Source: MedAcidi-G1 sp000817085 | GTDB taxonomy: Bacteria; Actinomycetota; Acidimicrobiia; Acidimicrobiales; MedAcidi-G1 | Reading direction: 5' to 3' | DNA: 64,000 nucleotides | Assembly (NCBI GenBank): GCA_045568635.1 | Contig: JBJLAO010000002.1 | Coordinates: 62,001-126,000, forward strand | Shown here: positions 8,588 to 17,339 of the stretch, piece after piece | Position numbering within the stretch: the stretch's first letter is position 1 | How the letters are laid out: every line of letters begins with the position of its first letter | Translations under genes and position numbers: made by a program | The notes under the pieces: generated by a model | What the model saw: the letters and a program-made list of their open reading frames with translations, nothing else | Database searches by the model: none | What the model was told of the DNA's origin: nothing

Positions 8588-9549
8588 GAAAGATGAATTC
8601 CTCAGAAAGAATCAAACGTTTATTATCGGTGCTTCCTTGGATTGAAAGTCAAAATGGCCCTTTTGTAGAAGAAGTGGTAGCTAGATTTGATTATCCACAA
8701 AAAGAACTAATCGAAGATCTCGAAAATGTTGTTTTTTTTGTTGGTATTTACCCATTTACGCCTGATTGCTTGATTGAAGTTTCTATTACTGAAGAAAGAG
8801 TATGGGTTCGCTATGCGGATTGGTTCAGGCAACCAATGAAATTAAGCAAAAGAGAGTTGACATCATTGCGCGCAGCTGGAGAAGCTCTTATAGCGTTCAG
8901 CGGATCTCTACCAGAGGAAATAGAAGATGAACTGGGTCCTCTGGAGAGAGCTCTAACTAAATTATCCATATTTGATGGTGGTTCAGAGAATCCTCTAGAA
9001 ATAAAGTTAGCAACTCCCACAAAGCACCTTCTCGAAATTCAGAAATCCATAAAGAATGAAACCGTTATCCAGATTGAATATTTAGTTGGCTCGCGGAACG
9101 AAATTTCCACCCGAAAAATTGAACCGAAAAAGATCTTCGCTGATGGAGGAAAATGGTACGTTCAGGCCTACTGCAAAAGTTCATTAGCCAGTAAGACTTT
9201 TCGTGTCGACAGAATAAAAGAAATCAAAGTTTTAAATGAGGTTAGGGAAACAAAACCGGTTGACGATTCAGATGACAAAGATTTTTTTAATCTAGAGCAA
9301 TTTCCCGTAGCGGTTATTGAAATACCAATTAAAGACAAACAACTCATCGAAGGGTTTCCGAATATAAACTTCGAAAAAATTTCAGATGAAAAAATTAGAT
9401 TATCTTGTCCCATTGCTTCAGAAGTGTGGTTTAGGCATTTATTGATGGTTTTGGGTGCGGAAGCTGAACTTATAGAAATTCCAGCAGAGATAGAGAGTGA
9501 CTTTCGTTCAAAAGGTGCTAGAGAAATCTTAAAGATATATAACTCTTAG
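8584..9549 (+). CDS. pafC: WYL-domain transcriptional regulator PafC
   Basis: 321 residues. Same layout as PafB: an N-terminal helix-turn-helix-like region, then a WYL domain seen as GGKWYVQAYCK with TFRVDRIKEI. The WYL motif reads WYV here, a common variant. It is the partner of PafB and is translationally coupled to it. It ends the proteasome operon; a 39-nt spacer without an obvious terminator separates it from the signal peptidase gene. Confidence 0.93.
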   Translation: MRKMNSSERIKRLLSVLPWIESQNGPFVEEVVARFDYPQKELIEDLENVVFFVGIYPFTPDCLIEVSITEERVWVRYADWFRQPMKLSKRELTSLRAAGEALIAFSGSLPEEIEDELGPLERALTKLSIFDGGSENPLEIKLATPTKHLLEIQKSIKNETVIQIEYLVGSRNEISTRKIEPKKIFADGGKWYVQAYCKSSLASKTFRVDRIKEIKVLNEVRETKPVDDSDDKDFFNLEQFPVAVIEIPIKDKQLIEGFPNINFEKISDEKIRLSCPIASEVWFRHLLMVLGAEAELIEIPAEIESDFRSKGAREILKIYNS

Positions 9550-9588
9550 CGGTCACACACACTCATAAAATGCGACTAAGTTATCGAT

Positions 9589-10470
9589 GTGGAAGGTGAA
9601 ATTAATAGCGAAGAAACAAATGAAAGTTTTACCGATACAGAAAAATGGGCACAAGAAGTTCTAGAGCGAGCCAGGAATCGTTCAGAGAAAATTTTGGATA
9701 CCAAAAGCCCTTCTCTGGAAGATGCTCCAAAACCGATAATGAAAGGTCTTGACGAAGCCGAAAATAACCAGATTGAGAGCAAAGAAGAAGATTCTTTCCG
9801 TGGATCAATCGTGACTCTTGAAGACATTGAAGGAGAGCAGATAATTGACCCTTTGCCTACAGAGAGCACTCTCAAAAACTCTAAGAATGATGATTTTTTC
9901 CCGTCTGTCGTCAAGAGAACTCGTAAGTCAATAGTCGAGTGGACAGTCGTTTTGGTGGGAGCGATTGGACTTGCGCTAATAATAAAAGCTTTTCTTTTTC
10001 AGGCTTATTACATTCCTTCACCATCCATGAACCCTACGCTTCTTGAAGGCGATCGAATTTTGGTAAACAAATTGAGTTACAATCTCCACTCCGTTAATAG
10101 GGGCGACCTAGTTGTCTTTTCCACCCAAGAAGAAAGTAAAAGCGGAGACGATTTAATAAAGCGTGTTATTGGTTTACCGGGAGAATTTGTAACAGTTGAA
10201 GATGGGAAAATGGAAATTGATAGGGGTTTCTTGTTAGAACCTTATCTCCCACTACAGACTGAAATTAATCCATTTGCTACGCCTGTTAACTGTGTCAATC
10301 GTCCCGAAGAAACTTCCGGTTGCAGAATTCCAAGTGGCCATGTTTTCGTAATGGGTGACAACAGAAACAACTCACGCGATAGTAGGTTTTTTGGACCAGT
10401 TCCTATAGAAGACATCGAAGGACGAGCGTTTATACGTATATGGCCCTTGGCTGATTTTAAGAGGCTCTAG
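9589..10470 (+). CDS. lepB: Signal peptidase I with long acidic N-terminal extension
   Basis: 293 residues, GTG start. It is the membrane-bound Ser/Lys enzyme that removes signal peptides from Sec and Tat exports. About 108 hydrophilic, acidic residues come before a single membrane helix (about 114-135, VEWTVVLVGAIGLALIIKAF), so the extension should be cytoplasmic. The catalytic Ser146 is in PSPSMNPTL, Lys191 in DDLIKRVIGLPGE, and the box-E motif is GDNRNNSRDSR. The long N-tail is unusual compared with short bacterial LepB. The 3' end overlaps the converging gene by 14 nt. Confidence 0.95.
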   Translation: MEGEINSEETNESFTDTEKWAQEVLERARNRSEKILDTKSPSLEDAPKPIMKGLDEAENNQIESKEEDSFRGSIVTLEDIEGEQIIDPLPTESTLKNSKNDDFFPSVVKRTRKSIVEWTVVLVGAIGLALIIKAFLFQAYYIPSPSMNPTLLEGDRILVNKLSYNLHSVNRGDLVVFSTQEESKSGDDLIKRVIGLPGEFVTVEDGKMEIDRGFLLEPYLPLQTEINPFATPVNCVNRPEETSGCRIPSGHVFVMGDNRNNSRDSRFFGPVPIEDIEGRAFIRIWPLADFKRL

Positions 10471-11224
10471 GCTTGGGTTTATACTGTTTCCAAGAGTTGG
10501 TCATTCTCTCTACATGATCACTAAAAACTCCGTCGATCCCGATACTGAAAAGCCAACTAAGTTGTCGACCCAGTTGAGCATCCCAAGCAAAACTTCGAAT
10601 TTCGAAACGATGACAAAGTGAAACAAGGCCTTCATTCCATTCTGAAAAATGCATATTAAACGCGTCAGCACCGATTTCGCTCAGATTTGCGATCCTTCTT
10701 TCAGGTCCTTCTTTTACGTGTTCAAGCGTCGTTGAATTCACAAGCCTTACCGTCTCATCCAAATTACGCCATAATGCTATTTTTTCGATATCAGGATGGC
10801 ATAGCCATAGTTTTTCAAGAGGAAATAAGAACTCTTTGGAAATGTCTAAAATTTCCTCCACAGCTTTTGAATCTTTAATATCAATGGATAAGTCAAAGTC
10901 TCCATCAATTTCGGTATAGAAATCTCTCAATGAGGGAATAGATGAGGGTAGATGAAGTAATTCACACCTCTTGATGGCTTTTCGCTTAAAAAGTGAACCA
11001 AACTTACGATCGTGGTGCAGAACAACATTTCCACATTCGGTAACCTGAGCGTCGCTCTCAAGGCCATTCGATCCATTCAAAAGAGCTAACTTGAATGCTT
11101 CGATCGTATTCTCAGGTGCGTCAGCTTTACCCCCGCGATGAGCGAACAACAGTGGGGGTACCTCGATTCGGTTTAAGTCCTCCATGTAGTAAGCATGCCG
11201 TAAAGAGGCAGCTATGTCATTCAT
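10457..11224 (-). CDS. Glycerophosphodiester phosphodiesterase
   Basis: 255 residues from the ATG at 11224, chosen because AAGGA sits 5 nt upstream; an upstream GTG at 11248 is in frame and a later ATG at 11185 is possible. It hydrolyses glycerophosphodiesters to glycerol-3-phosphate plus an alcohol. GDPD motifs: FAHRGG (His/Arg), APENT (Glu), LESDAQ (metal Glu and Asp) and VVLHHD (general acid His). No signal peptide is seen, so it is probably cytoplasmic (UgpQ-like). Divergent from tatB with almost no spacer. Confidence 0.92.
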   Translation of the reverse strand: MNDIAASLRHAYYMEDLNRIEVPPLLFAHRGGKADAPENTIEAFKLALLNGSNGLESDAQVTECGNVVLHHDRKFGSLFKRKAIKRCELLHLPSSIPSLRDFYTEIDGDFDLSIDIKDSKAVEEILDISKEFLFPLEKLWLCHPDIEKIALWRNLDETVRLVNSTTLEHVKEGPERRIANLSEIGADAFNMHFSEWNEGLVSLCHRFEIRSFAWDAQLGRQLSWLFSIGIDGVFSDHVERMTNSWKQYKPKPRAS

Positions 11225-11251
11225 TTGTTCCTTATTATGTAGGATCACAAC

Positions 11252-11509
11252 ATGGGAAATATTGGTAGCGGAGAAGTTCTGGTTATTTTGGTTTTAGGCC
11301 TACTTGTGCTTGGACCCGAACGACTCCCAGAGTTCGCTAGAAAAATTGGAAATTTTTTAAAAGAAGCAAAGAGAATGAGTAGAAGTTTTCAAGAAGAACT
11401 CCGCAGCGCTGTAGAAGATCCTGATATTGAAAGAAAAGCCAGAGCTCAGGGCTCACTTTTGTCTCAGGAGCAACAGATTAGTAACGATTCAGGGGATCAG
11501 AGCAGTTAA
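11252..11509 (+). CDS. tatB: Sec-independent translocase subunit TatB/TatA family
   Basis: 85 residues: one N-terminal membrane helix (GEVLVILVLGLLVLG), the hinge PERLPEFARKIG, then an amphipathic charged helix and a polar tail. LGPERLP is typical of TatB, while TatA usually has F-G-x-x-K/R-L-P, so I lean to TatB. It forms the twin-arginine translocon with TatC, encoded with no gap downstream. In mycobacteria the gene in this position is tatA, so the subtype is uncertain. Confidence 0.88.
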   Translation: MGNIGSGEVLVILVLGLLVLGPERLPEFARKIGNFLKEAKRMSRSFQEELRSAVEDPDIERKARAQGSLLSQEQQISNDSGDQSS

Positions 11510-12277
11510 GTGAATGGTATAGAAAAAAATCGTATGCCATTACTGGGCCACCTCCAGGAACTGAGAAAGAGATTGTTGATATCTTTTCTCTCGGTTTGTG
11601 TAGGGGGAGTAGCATGCTGGTTTCTTTATGGCACGATTCTTGAGTTGTTACTAGAACCATATTGTCAAATACGCGAGACTTCGGATCCTGATCGTATTTT
11701 TGGAAGCGGTTGTGAACTATTAGTAACCGATCCTCTGGAACCTTTTAGCGTCAGGCTTACAGTAGCTGGATACGGAGGAATTATTCTTTCGATTCCTATG
11801 TTGCTTTGGCAAGCATGGCGATTTATTGCGCCAGGTTTACTTTCGAAAGAGAAAAAATGGGCAATACCTTTTGTGCTTTCTGGTCTTTTGCTATTTGTGA
11901 CGGGCTCACTTCTTGCTTATTGGAGCATCCCACGAGCTCTAGATTTTTTAGTTGAAATTGGAGGACCCGATCTGGTGAGTGTATTTTCACCTGCTAAATA
12001 TATTGGCTTTGTGATAAAGATGATTGTCGCTTTTGGAGTTGGATTTGAGTTTCCATTACTTTTGATATTTTTACAATTGCTTGGTGTGCTGACACCAGGT
12101 GCTTTAAGGAAAAGTCGCAGATATGCAATTGTAGGGATCGTTGCTTTGGTAGCAGTTTTGACCCCTAGCGGAGACCCTTTTACTCTATTGATACTTTCAG
12201 TACCGATGGTGCTGTTTTATGAGATAGCAATACTTTTAGGTTCCTTACGTAACCGCAGGATGCAGACAAAGGTGTGA
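11510..12277 (+). CDS. tatC: Twin-arginine translocase subunit TatC
   Basis: 255 residues, GTG start directly after the tatB stop. The N-terminus MPLLGHLQELRKRLL carries the conserved HLxELRxRL motif that binds the twin-arginine signal. Six membrane helices follow, including the FSVRLTVAGYGG and GFVIKMIVAFGVGFEFP segments conserved in TatC. It recognises folded precursor proteins and assembles with TatA/B in the plasma membrane. GTGA overlap with helY at 12274-12277. Confidence 0.97.
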   Translation: MNGIEKNRMPLLGHLQELRKRLLISFLSVCVGGVACWFLYGTILELLLEPYCQIRETSDPDRIFGSGCELLVTDPLEPFSVRLTVAGYGGIILSIPMLLWQAWRFIAPGLLSKEKKWAIPFVLSGLLLFVTGSLLAYWSIPRALDFLVEIGGPDLVSVFSPAKYIGFVIKMIVAFGVGFEFPLLLIFLQLLGVLTPGALRKSRRYAIVGIVALVAVLTPSGDPFTLLILSVPMVLFYEIAILLGSLRNRRMQTKV

Positions 12278-14274
12278 AAATAAATTTCCAATACGAACTT
12301 GATGAATTTCAGAAAAAAGCTATAGAGGCGTTAAACGCTAATAATTCAGTTTTTGTAACAGCCCCAACTTCAAGTGGAAAAACTCTCGTAGCTGAGTATG
12401 CGATTAGAAAAGCTCTCGAAGAATCCAAACATCTTTATTACACTGCACCCATAAAAGCTTTATGCAACCAAAAGTTCCGAGATTTTTCAGATCAGTTTGG
12501 AAAAGAAAATGTAGGTCTTTTAACTGGAGATCATGCGATAAGAAGCGACTCGAAAATTCTAGTCATGACCACTGAAGTTTTACGAAACATGCTTTATTCC
12601 TCTAAGGGAGTTCCTGAAGACCTGTATGGCGTTGTTCTTGATGAGGTTCATTTCTTGGAAGACCCATACCGCGGAGCCGTATGGGAAGAAATAATTTTGA
12701 CGTTGCCAAAAAAAGTTCTCCTCGTTGCTCTATCGGCAACGGTTTCTAACGCAGATGAACTCAGGGATTGGATACATTCTGTGAGAGGAAACATCGTACA
12801 AATAAGTCGCGATACCCGCCCTGTCCCATTAAAGGGTCATTTTTTTGCTGCAGAAAAAAGTAGAGAGTATCAATTAACGAGAATTGAAATACTAAAAAAT
12901 GGGAAACCTAATCCTAAAGGCGAGATCTTCAAAAATTTTTATAAAGGAAGAGAGAAACGAAACTCTAAACGCTGGGCGACTCCGAGACGAAGTGAGATTG
13001 TTGCAGAGCTAAAGAAATTAGAAATGTTGCCGGCTATCTATTTTATTTTTAGTAGGAAAGGGTGTGATGAAGCTCGAGATGCGATGGTTAGATATGTTGG
13101 CTCACTTAACAATAAGAATGAGGGCAAGAAAGCGAGAGCTTACGCCGAGGAAAAATTTGAATTACTTACTGTAGAAGAAAAGAAAATTTTAGGCGTTGAT
13201 TCACTTTTAGAAGCCCTGGAAAAAGGCTTTGCCTCTCATCACGCTGGATTGTTACCGTTGTTCAAGCAGACAATTGAAGAATTGTTTTCCTTAGGTCTGC
13301 TGAAATTGGTATTCGCTACAGAAACTTTAGCTGTAGGAGTAAATTTGCCTGCAAAGTCTGTAGTCATAGAAAAACTGACCAAGTTCAACGGCGAAAGTCA
13401 CGATCTACTTCGGCCTAGCCAATTTACTCAATTAACCGGAAGAGCTGGAAGACGTGGAATCGACGAAGAGGGCTACAGTATTGCCTGCTGGTCTCCATTC
13501 GTGTCATTTAATGAAGTAGTGGAGTTAGCAACTAGTAAAGACTTTCCACTTATTTCTGCTTTTACGCCGACATACAACATGCTGGCAAATCTATTATCAA
13601 CTAGAAGTGAGAAAGAAGCTGCAAAATTGCTCGCGAATTCTTTTGCACAATTTCAGTGGGTTCGAAATACCAGAGATATAAATTCTGGACTTCTTGAAGA
13701 GGTTCAACTTCGCAGAAATGTATTGCAAGCAACCGGATTAGCTGACGGTTGGAGCTTGACTGAAATCGGCATGCCTTTAACAAAGATATTCAATGAATCT
13801 GATCTTTTGGTCACACGAGCTATTTCTGATGGGATCTTTGATGGGCAGCCACCTGAAGAATTGGCTGCTTTAGTTTCTTGCTTAATTTTTAGAAGCAGAG
13901 GAAATGAAACACGCGGAAGAAAAAGTGTAAGATCAGAAAATTTTAGAAACGAAAGCATCACGGAATTGATGTTGTTGAACGATGAAATTGAAAGAACAGA
14001 GGCCAGATTTGGGATTCAATCAAATTCACGTCCAGATTCAGGTTTCGCAAAAGTTGTATTTGATTGGGTTTCTGGCCGCACTTTAGGTGAAGTTCTGACA
14101 AAAGAATTTACCGGAGGGGAATTTGTAAGAAATGTACGTCTATCAATTGACTTACTTAAACAAATCTCTAATTTGGTACCTCCTGAGACGGCAAAGCTAG
14201 CTTTACAAACCGTTGAGTTGATGGAAAGAGGAGTTGTTTCATTAGATGCAGAATTTGAATCAAAAGTACTATAG
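12274..14274 (+). CDS. helY: Ski2/Mtr4-like DExH RNA helicase HelY
   Basis: 666 residues, GTG start overlapping the tatC stop. SF2 helicase motifs: APTSSGKT (30-37), DEVH (123-126), SAT in LVALSATVS, and motif VI QLTGRAGRRGID. The tatC-helY order next to the proteasome genes matches mycobacteria. Family members resemble eukaryotic Ski2/Mtr4, exosome-linked RNA unwinders; the bacterial role is not settled. Mycobacterial HelY is about 900 residues, so this one lacks a large part of the C-terminal accessory region (only about 200 residues follow the helicase core). Confidence 0.93.
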   Translation: MKINFQYELDEFQKKAIEALNANNSVFVTAPTSSGKTLVAEYAIRKALEESKHLYYTAPIKALCNQKFRDFSDQFGKENVGLLTGDHAIRSDSKILVMTTEVLRNMLYSSKGVPEDLYGVVLDEVHFLEDPYRGAVWEEIILTLPKKVLLVALSATVSNADELRDWIHSVRGNIVQISRDTRPVPLKGHFFAAEKSREYQLTRIEILKNGKPNPKGEIFKNFYKGREKRNSKRWATPRRSEIVAELKKLEMLPAIYFIFSRKGCDEARDAMVRYVGSLNNKNEGKKARAYAEEKFELLTVEEKKILGVDSLLEALEKGFASHHAGLLPLFKQTIEELFSLGLLKLVFATETLAVGVNLPAKSVVIEKLTKFNGESHDLLRPSQFTQLTGRAGRRGIDEEGYSIACWSPFVSFNEVVELATSKDFPLISAFTPTYNMLANLLSTRSEKEAAKLLANSFAQFQWVRNTRDINSGLLEEVQLRRNVLQATGLADGWSLTEIGMPLTKIFNESDLLVTRAISDGIFDGQPPEELAALVSCLIFRSRGNETRGRKSVRSENFRNESITELMLLNDEIERTEARFGIQSNSRPDSGFAKVVFDWVSGRTLGEVLTKEFTGGEFVRNVRLSIDLLKQISNLVPPETAKLALQTVELMERGVVSLDAEFESKVL

Positions 14275-14288
14275 GAAAAGGTCTGAAG

Positions 14289-14897
14289 ATGAACATCGAG
14301 AAAGGTAGAAATTGGGGATCTCTAGCGCCACTACCAGCCGACGGTGTGATCGTTAAAGACAACAAAGAACTCTTAAAAAAAATTACTGACTGCAAAAGAG
14401 ACGGAATTGACTTACCCGTATTTGGGTTATTAGGTGGTGACTTGTGGCGAACTCTTGGTGGACGCAATGACGAAGAGCGTCTCTATGGAGAGAGCGCCAC
14501 TACTCTGGATGTAGATCTAGGGTGCGCATTACTTGATGGTAAAATTCACTGGTTTTGTGCCCACATGTTGATTGGGAGTTTACTCAAGGGCAATAAAATT
14601 TTTATTTCTAATGTCGCCCATTATGGAAAAACAAATCCAACACCAAAAGCTCACCCCGGTGACGGAAAATTTGACATGTTGCAAATTGAATTATCTACAA
14701 TTCAAACTTTCAAGGCAATAAAGCGTGTTTCCACGGGAACTCACATCCCACATCCAGGGATTAAATATAGAAGAATTAAATCTGAACAATTTTCTTTTAC
14801 GAAAAAGATAAATATTCAAATTGATGGTCAAAAGGTTGGTAAGTTCTCAAATATCTCTTTCCGCATCGAAAATGAAGCTCTAAGAGTTGTTATTTAA
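14289..14897 (+). CDS. YegS/diacylglycerol-kinase C-terminal-like protein
   Basis: 202 residues. The middle and C-terminal parts follow the beta-rich second domain of lipid kinases: ISNVAHYGKTNPTPKAH then GDGKFDML corresponds to the usual N-GG-x-x-P-x-A-x-x-DG-x-LDV stretch, followed by G-x-H-x-x-HP and an IQIDGQKVG...LRVVI ending. The N-terminal nucleotide-binding domain with GGDGT is missing; GLLGGDLWRTLGG is the nearest sequence. It may be a lipid- or nucleotide-binding relative rather than a kinase. Located 14 nt after helY and followed closely by a thioesterase, so likely in the same operon. Confidence 0.6.
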   Translation: MNIEKGRNWGSLAPLPADGVIVKDNKELLKKITDCKRDGIDLPVFGLLGGDLWRTLGGRNDEERLYGESATTLDVDLGCALLDGKIHWFCAHMLIGSLLKGNKIFISNVAHYGKTNPTPKAHPGDGKFDMLQIELSTIQTFKAIKRVSTGTHIPHPGIKYRRIKSEQFSFTKKINIQIDGQKVGKFSNISFRIENEALRVVI

Positions 14898-14918
14898 TCA
14901 AAGATTCCGGTAAAAAAA

Positions 14919-15716
14919 ATGACTTCACAGTTTTTAGATGAGACAACTTTCGAACGAGTAAGTGAAAATAGTTGGACGGGAAACTTGAATAAAAACTGGA
15001 ATATTGCCGGTATACCAAATGGTGGTTACCTTTTGGCGGTTGTTTTGAGAGCTATGCAAGAACAAGTAGGAATAAAAACCTTACTATCGGTGAATGCTCA
15101 CTATTTACGGCCCGGAGTGAGTGGTGAAGAAGGAAGAGTTGAGTCACTTATTCTTCGGGAAGGAAGCAGCATTTCAACTAGTATTGCTTCACTCATACAA
15201 AGAGGAAAAACCTCTATGCAGGTCGTAGCAGCGTTTGGCGAATTAAAGAAACCAGCTAATGCTTTTCCAAGAATTCAAATCGAGCCACCTTTTATGCCTC
15301 CTCCAGAGGAGTGCGCAAAAAGATCCGCAGAAAATCAGGGCGTCGAGTTATCAATCCAAAAACGAGTTGATGTTCGTGTGGCGGGTATGGAGAGTGATTC
15401 TGATACCTCAGACTTATATGGGTGGATAAAATTCTCTGACTCAGCTCCAGTTGATTCATTAGGATTAGCACTTTTTTCTGATGCTTTTCCACCTTCAATA
15501 TTTTCAAAACTTGGAAGGGTGGGTTGGGTACCCACAGTCGAAATAACCGTTCAAGTGCGAAATCTTCCGAAGGAAGGATGGATAATGGGACACTTTTTTA
15601 CTGATGATTTACAAAACGGGAGCATGATTGAGACAGGGCGTCTTTGGGACAGCGAGGGTTGCCTTGTAGCTCAAAGTAGGCAACTTGCCTTGATTAAACA
15701 AACTAGTGAGAATTAG
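14919..15716 (+). CDS. Acyl-CoA thioesterase family protein (double hotdog)
   Basis: 265 residues. The pattern is that of the TesB-like thioesterase superfamily with two hotdog repeats: WNIAGIPNGGYLLAVVLRAM at about 27-48 with the central helix of the first hotdog, SVNAHYLRPGVSGEEGRVES, and a second hotdog near 175-260 ending in SEGCLVAQSRQLALI. Such enzymes hydrolyse acyl-CoA to free acid and CoA; chain-length preference cannot be read. The stop is immediately adjacent to the stop of the converging permease gene. Confidence 0.82.
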   Translation: MTSQFLDETTFERVSENSWTGNLNKNWNIAGIPNGGYLLAVVLRAMQEQVGIKTLLSVNAHYLRPGVSGEEGRVESLILREGSSISTSIASLIQRGKTSMQVVAAFGELKKPANAFPRIQIEPPFMPPPEECAKRSAENQGVELSIQKRVDVRVAGMESDSDTSDLYGWIKFSDSAPVDSLGLALFSDAFPPSIFSKLGRVGWVPTVEITVQVRNLPKEGWIMGHFFTDDLQNGSMIETGRLWDSEGCLVAQSRQLALIKQTSEN

Positions 15717-17339
15717 TCAATTTTTCTCATAGTTTCTCATAGTTTCTATAAACAAAATGCTCAGAGCTGTGATGCAAGCCAGGATAACCGAAAGTGCCAT
15801 CGCTTGACCGCGCAGTTCTTGCCCCGGCGTACTTAGGAGCCTGTAGATAACTAAAGGAGCTGTCAGGGTGTCAGGGTTTCTCGGTAAGAATGAAGTGGCT
15901 CCAAATTCGCCCAAGGAGATAGCAAAAGAAAAGCCACCCCCGACTAGAAGCGAGCGAAACGAGAGCTTTAAATCGATATCGAACCAGCTCTTAATAGGGT
16001 TCACACCAAGAAGTTGTGAGTTTTCGTAAAATAACGTAGGGATACGTCTCATTACGGGAACGACGCTTCTAACAACAAAAGGAACACCTAAAAGTGCATG
16101 AAGCGCTGGAATCATCCACGTAGAGCTTCGTAAATCTGCTAAGGGGCCACTAAAAGAAAGAAAAATGCCAAAACCTATCGTCACAGCTGAGATACCTAGA
16201 GGAATGGAAGTGGAGACATTTAAAAAAGTAGAAAGTTTTTTATTTCCGTGCACGATGATTGTAGAAGCTGCTAATCCAATAAGGAGCGCTATCAGCGTAG
16301 CTAGAAGAGCAAAACGCATGGAGTTCCATAGGGAGGCGATAGGAGTTATGGGGATAATATTTGTCCGCTTCGTTAATCCTGTAAAAAAAGCAAACAAGCC
16401 TGAAGGGCCCGTATTTAATGATCTTTCAAGAAGGGCGAAAACAGGTAGACCAAACAAACAGAAAAGATAAATGAAATGAAAAGTCAAAGTGCGCTTACGA
16501 GGTTTTTTTTGTTTACCCCTGGAAAGCTCTTCGCTATAAGATGTCTTCTTTTCAGCTTTTATTAGAGTCCAAGACAATAAAATAACGAATATTAATTGAA
16601 TTACAGCAAAAGCGCTCGCTGTGCTCACATCACCACGCCATATGGCTTGTCTCCAAATTTCTGTTTCGATTGTTGAATTTTTTGGGCCTCCAAGAATAAG
16701 TATTATTCCAAATGAAGTAACACAAAAAAGAAATATTGTAGTTGCGGCTGAAAACAGAGCAGGGCTTAACCGAGGAAGAGTTATTTTTAAAAAAGTACTT
16801 ATCCTGCTACTCCCTAGCACTCGAGCCTGATTCTCTGGGTTCTCGTTCAGTCCTTCCCAATAAGTGGAGATTACGCGAATTGCTATAGATGCATTAAAGA
16901 AAGTATGAGCGATCAAAATTGCCCATACTGTATGGCGTAAATTAATTGAACCTTCATCAAGATTAAGTTTCATGAATACAGCTGTAAAAGCACTTCCAAC
17001 GACAACGGTAGGTAATACAAAAGGAATTGTGATTAACGAGCGAATGATCTTTTTCCCTTTAAATTCGTACTTCGCAAAGAGGTAAATAGCAGGAAATGCA
17101 AAAATAATCGAGAAAATAGTTGACAAAAGAGCTTGCCAGAGAGTGAACCAAGTGATTGACCAAAATCTTGTGTTGCCGAGAATCTCACGAACAGGAGAAA
17201 AAGAATAACTTGAGGCTTCTTTTAGAATTTGAAAAATAGGTAGAAAAAATAATAGAGCAAGAAAAGAAACCGGTAACAGGACAATAGCCCACTGCTTTAC
17301 CCGAAAGAAAGAATTCAGCGAAGCACCGTTTCTGTCCAA
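15717..17339 (-). CDS. thiP: Thiamine ABC transporter permease (two fused BPD domains)
   Basis: 540 residues from a TTG start, overlapping thiB by 25 nt. It holds two binding-protein-dependent permease domains, each with about six helices and an EAA-type loop facing the ATPase (QARVLGSSRISTFLKITLP around 175 and NSQLLGVNPIKSWFDIDL around 440). This duplicated layout is that of ThiP/FbpB transporters. Linkage to a ThiB-like protein under a TPP riboswitch indicates thiamine or TPP uptake. No ATPase gene (thiQ) is next to it in this window, so the ATPase must be encoded elsewhere or shared. Confidence 0.88.
   Translation of the reverse strand: MDRNGASLNSFFRVKQWAIVLLPVSFLALLFFLPIFQILKEASSYSFSPVREILGNTRFWSITWFTLWQALLSTIFSIIFAFPAIYLFAKYEFKGKKIIRSLITIPFVLPTVVVGSAFTAVFMKLNLDEGSINLRHTVWAILIAHTFFNASIAIRVISTYWEGLNENPENQARVLGSSRISTFLKITLPRLSPALFSAATTIFLFCVTSFGIILILGGPKNSTIETEIWRQAIWRGDVSTASAFAVIQLIFVILLSWTLIKAEKKTSYSEELSRGKQKKPRKRTLTFHFIYLFCLFGLPVFALLERSLNTGPSGLFAFFTGLTKRTNIIPITPIASLWNSMRFALLATLIALLIGLAASTIIVHGNKKLSTFLNVSTSIPLGISAVTIGFGIFLSFSGPLADLRSSTWMIPALHALLGVPFVVRSVVPVMRRIPTLFYENSQLLGVNPIKSWFDIDLKLSFRSLLVGGGFSFAISLGEFGATSFLPRNPDTLTAPLVIYRLLSTPGQELRGQAMALSVILACITALSILFIETMRNYEKN

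Noticed and set aside
15720..15745. 10-bp tandem repeat TCTCATAGTT at the end of thiP
   Set aside because: It lies inside the last codons of the gene and only alters the extreme C-terminus; too short to claim a function.
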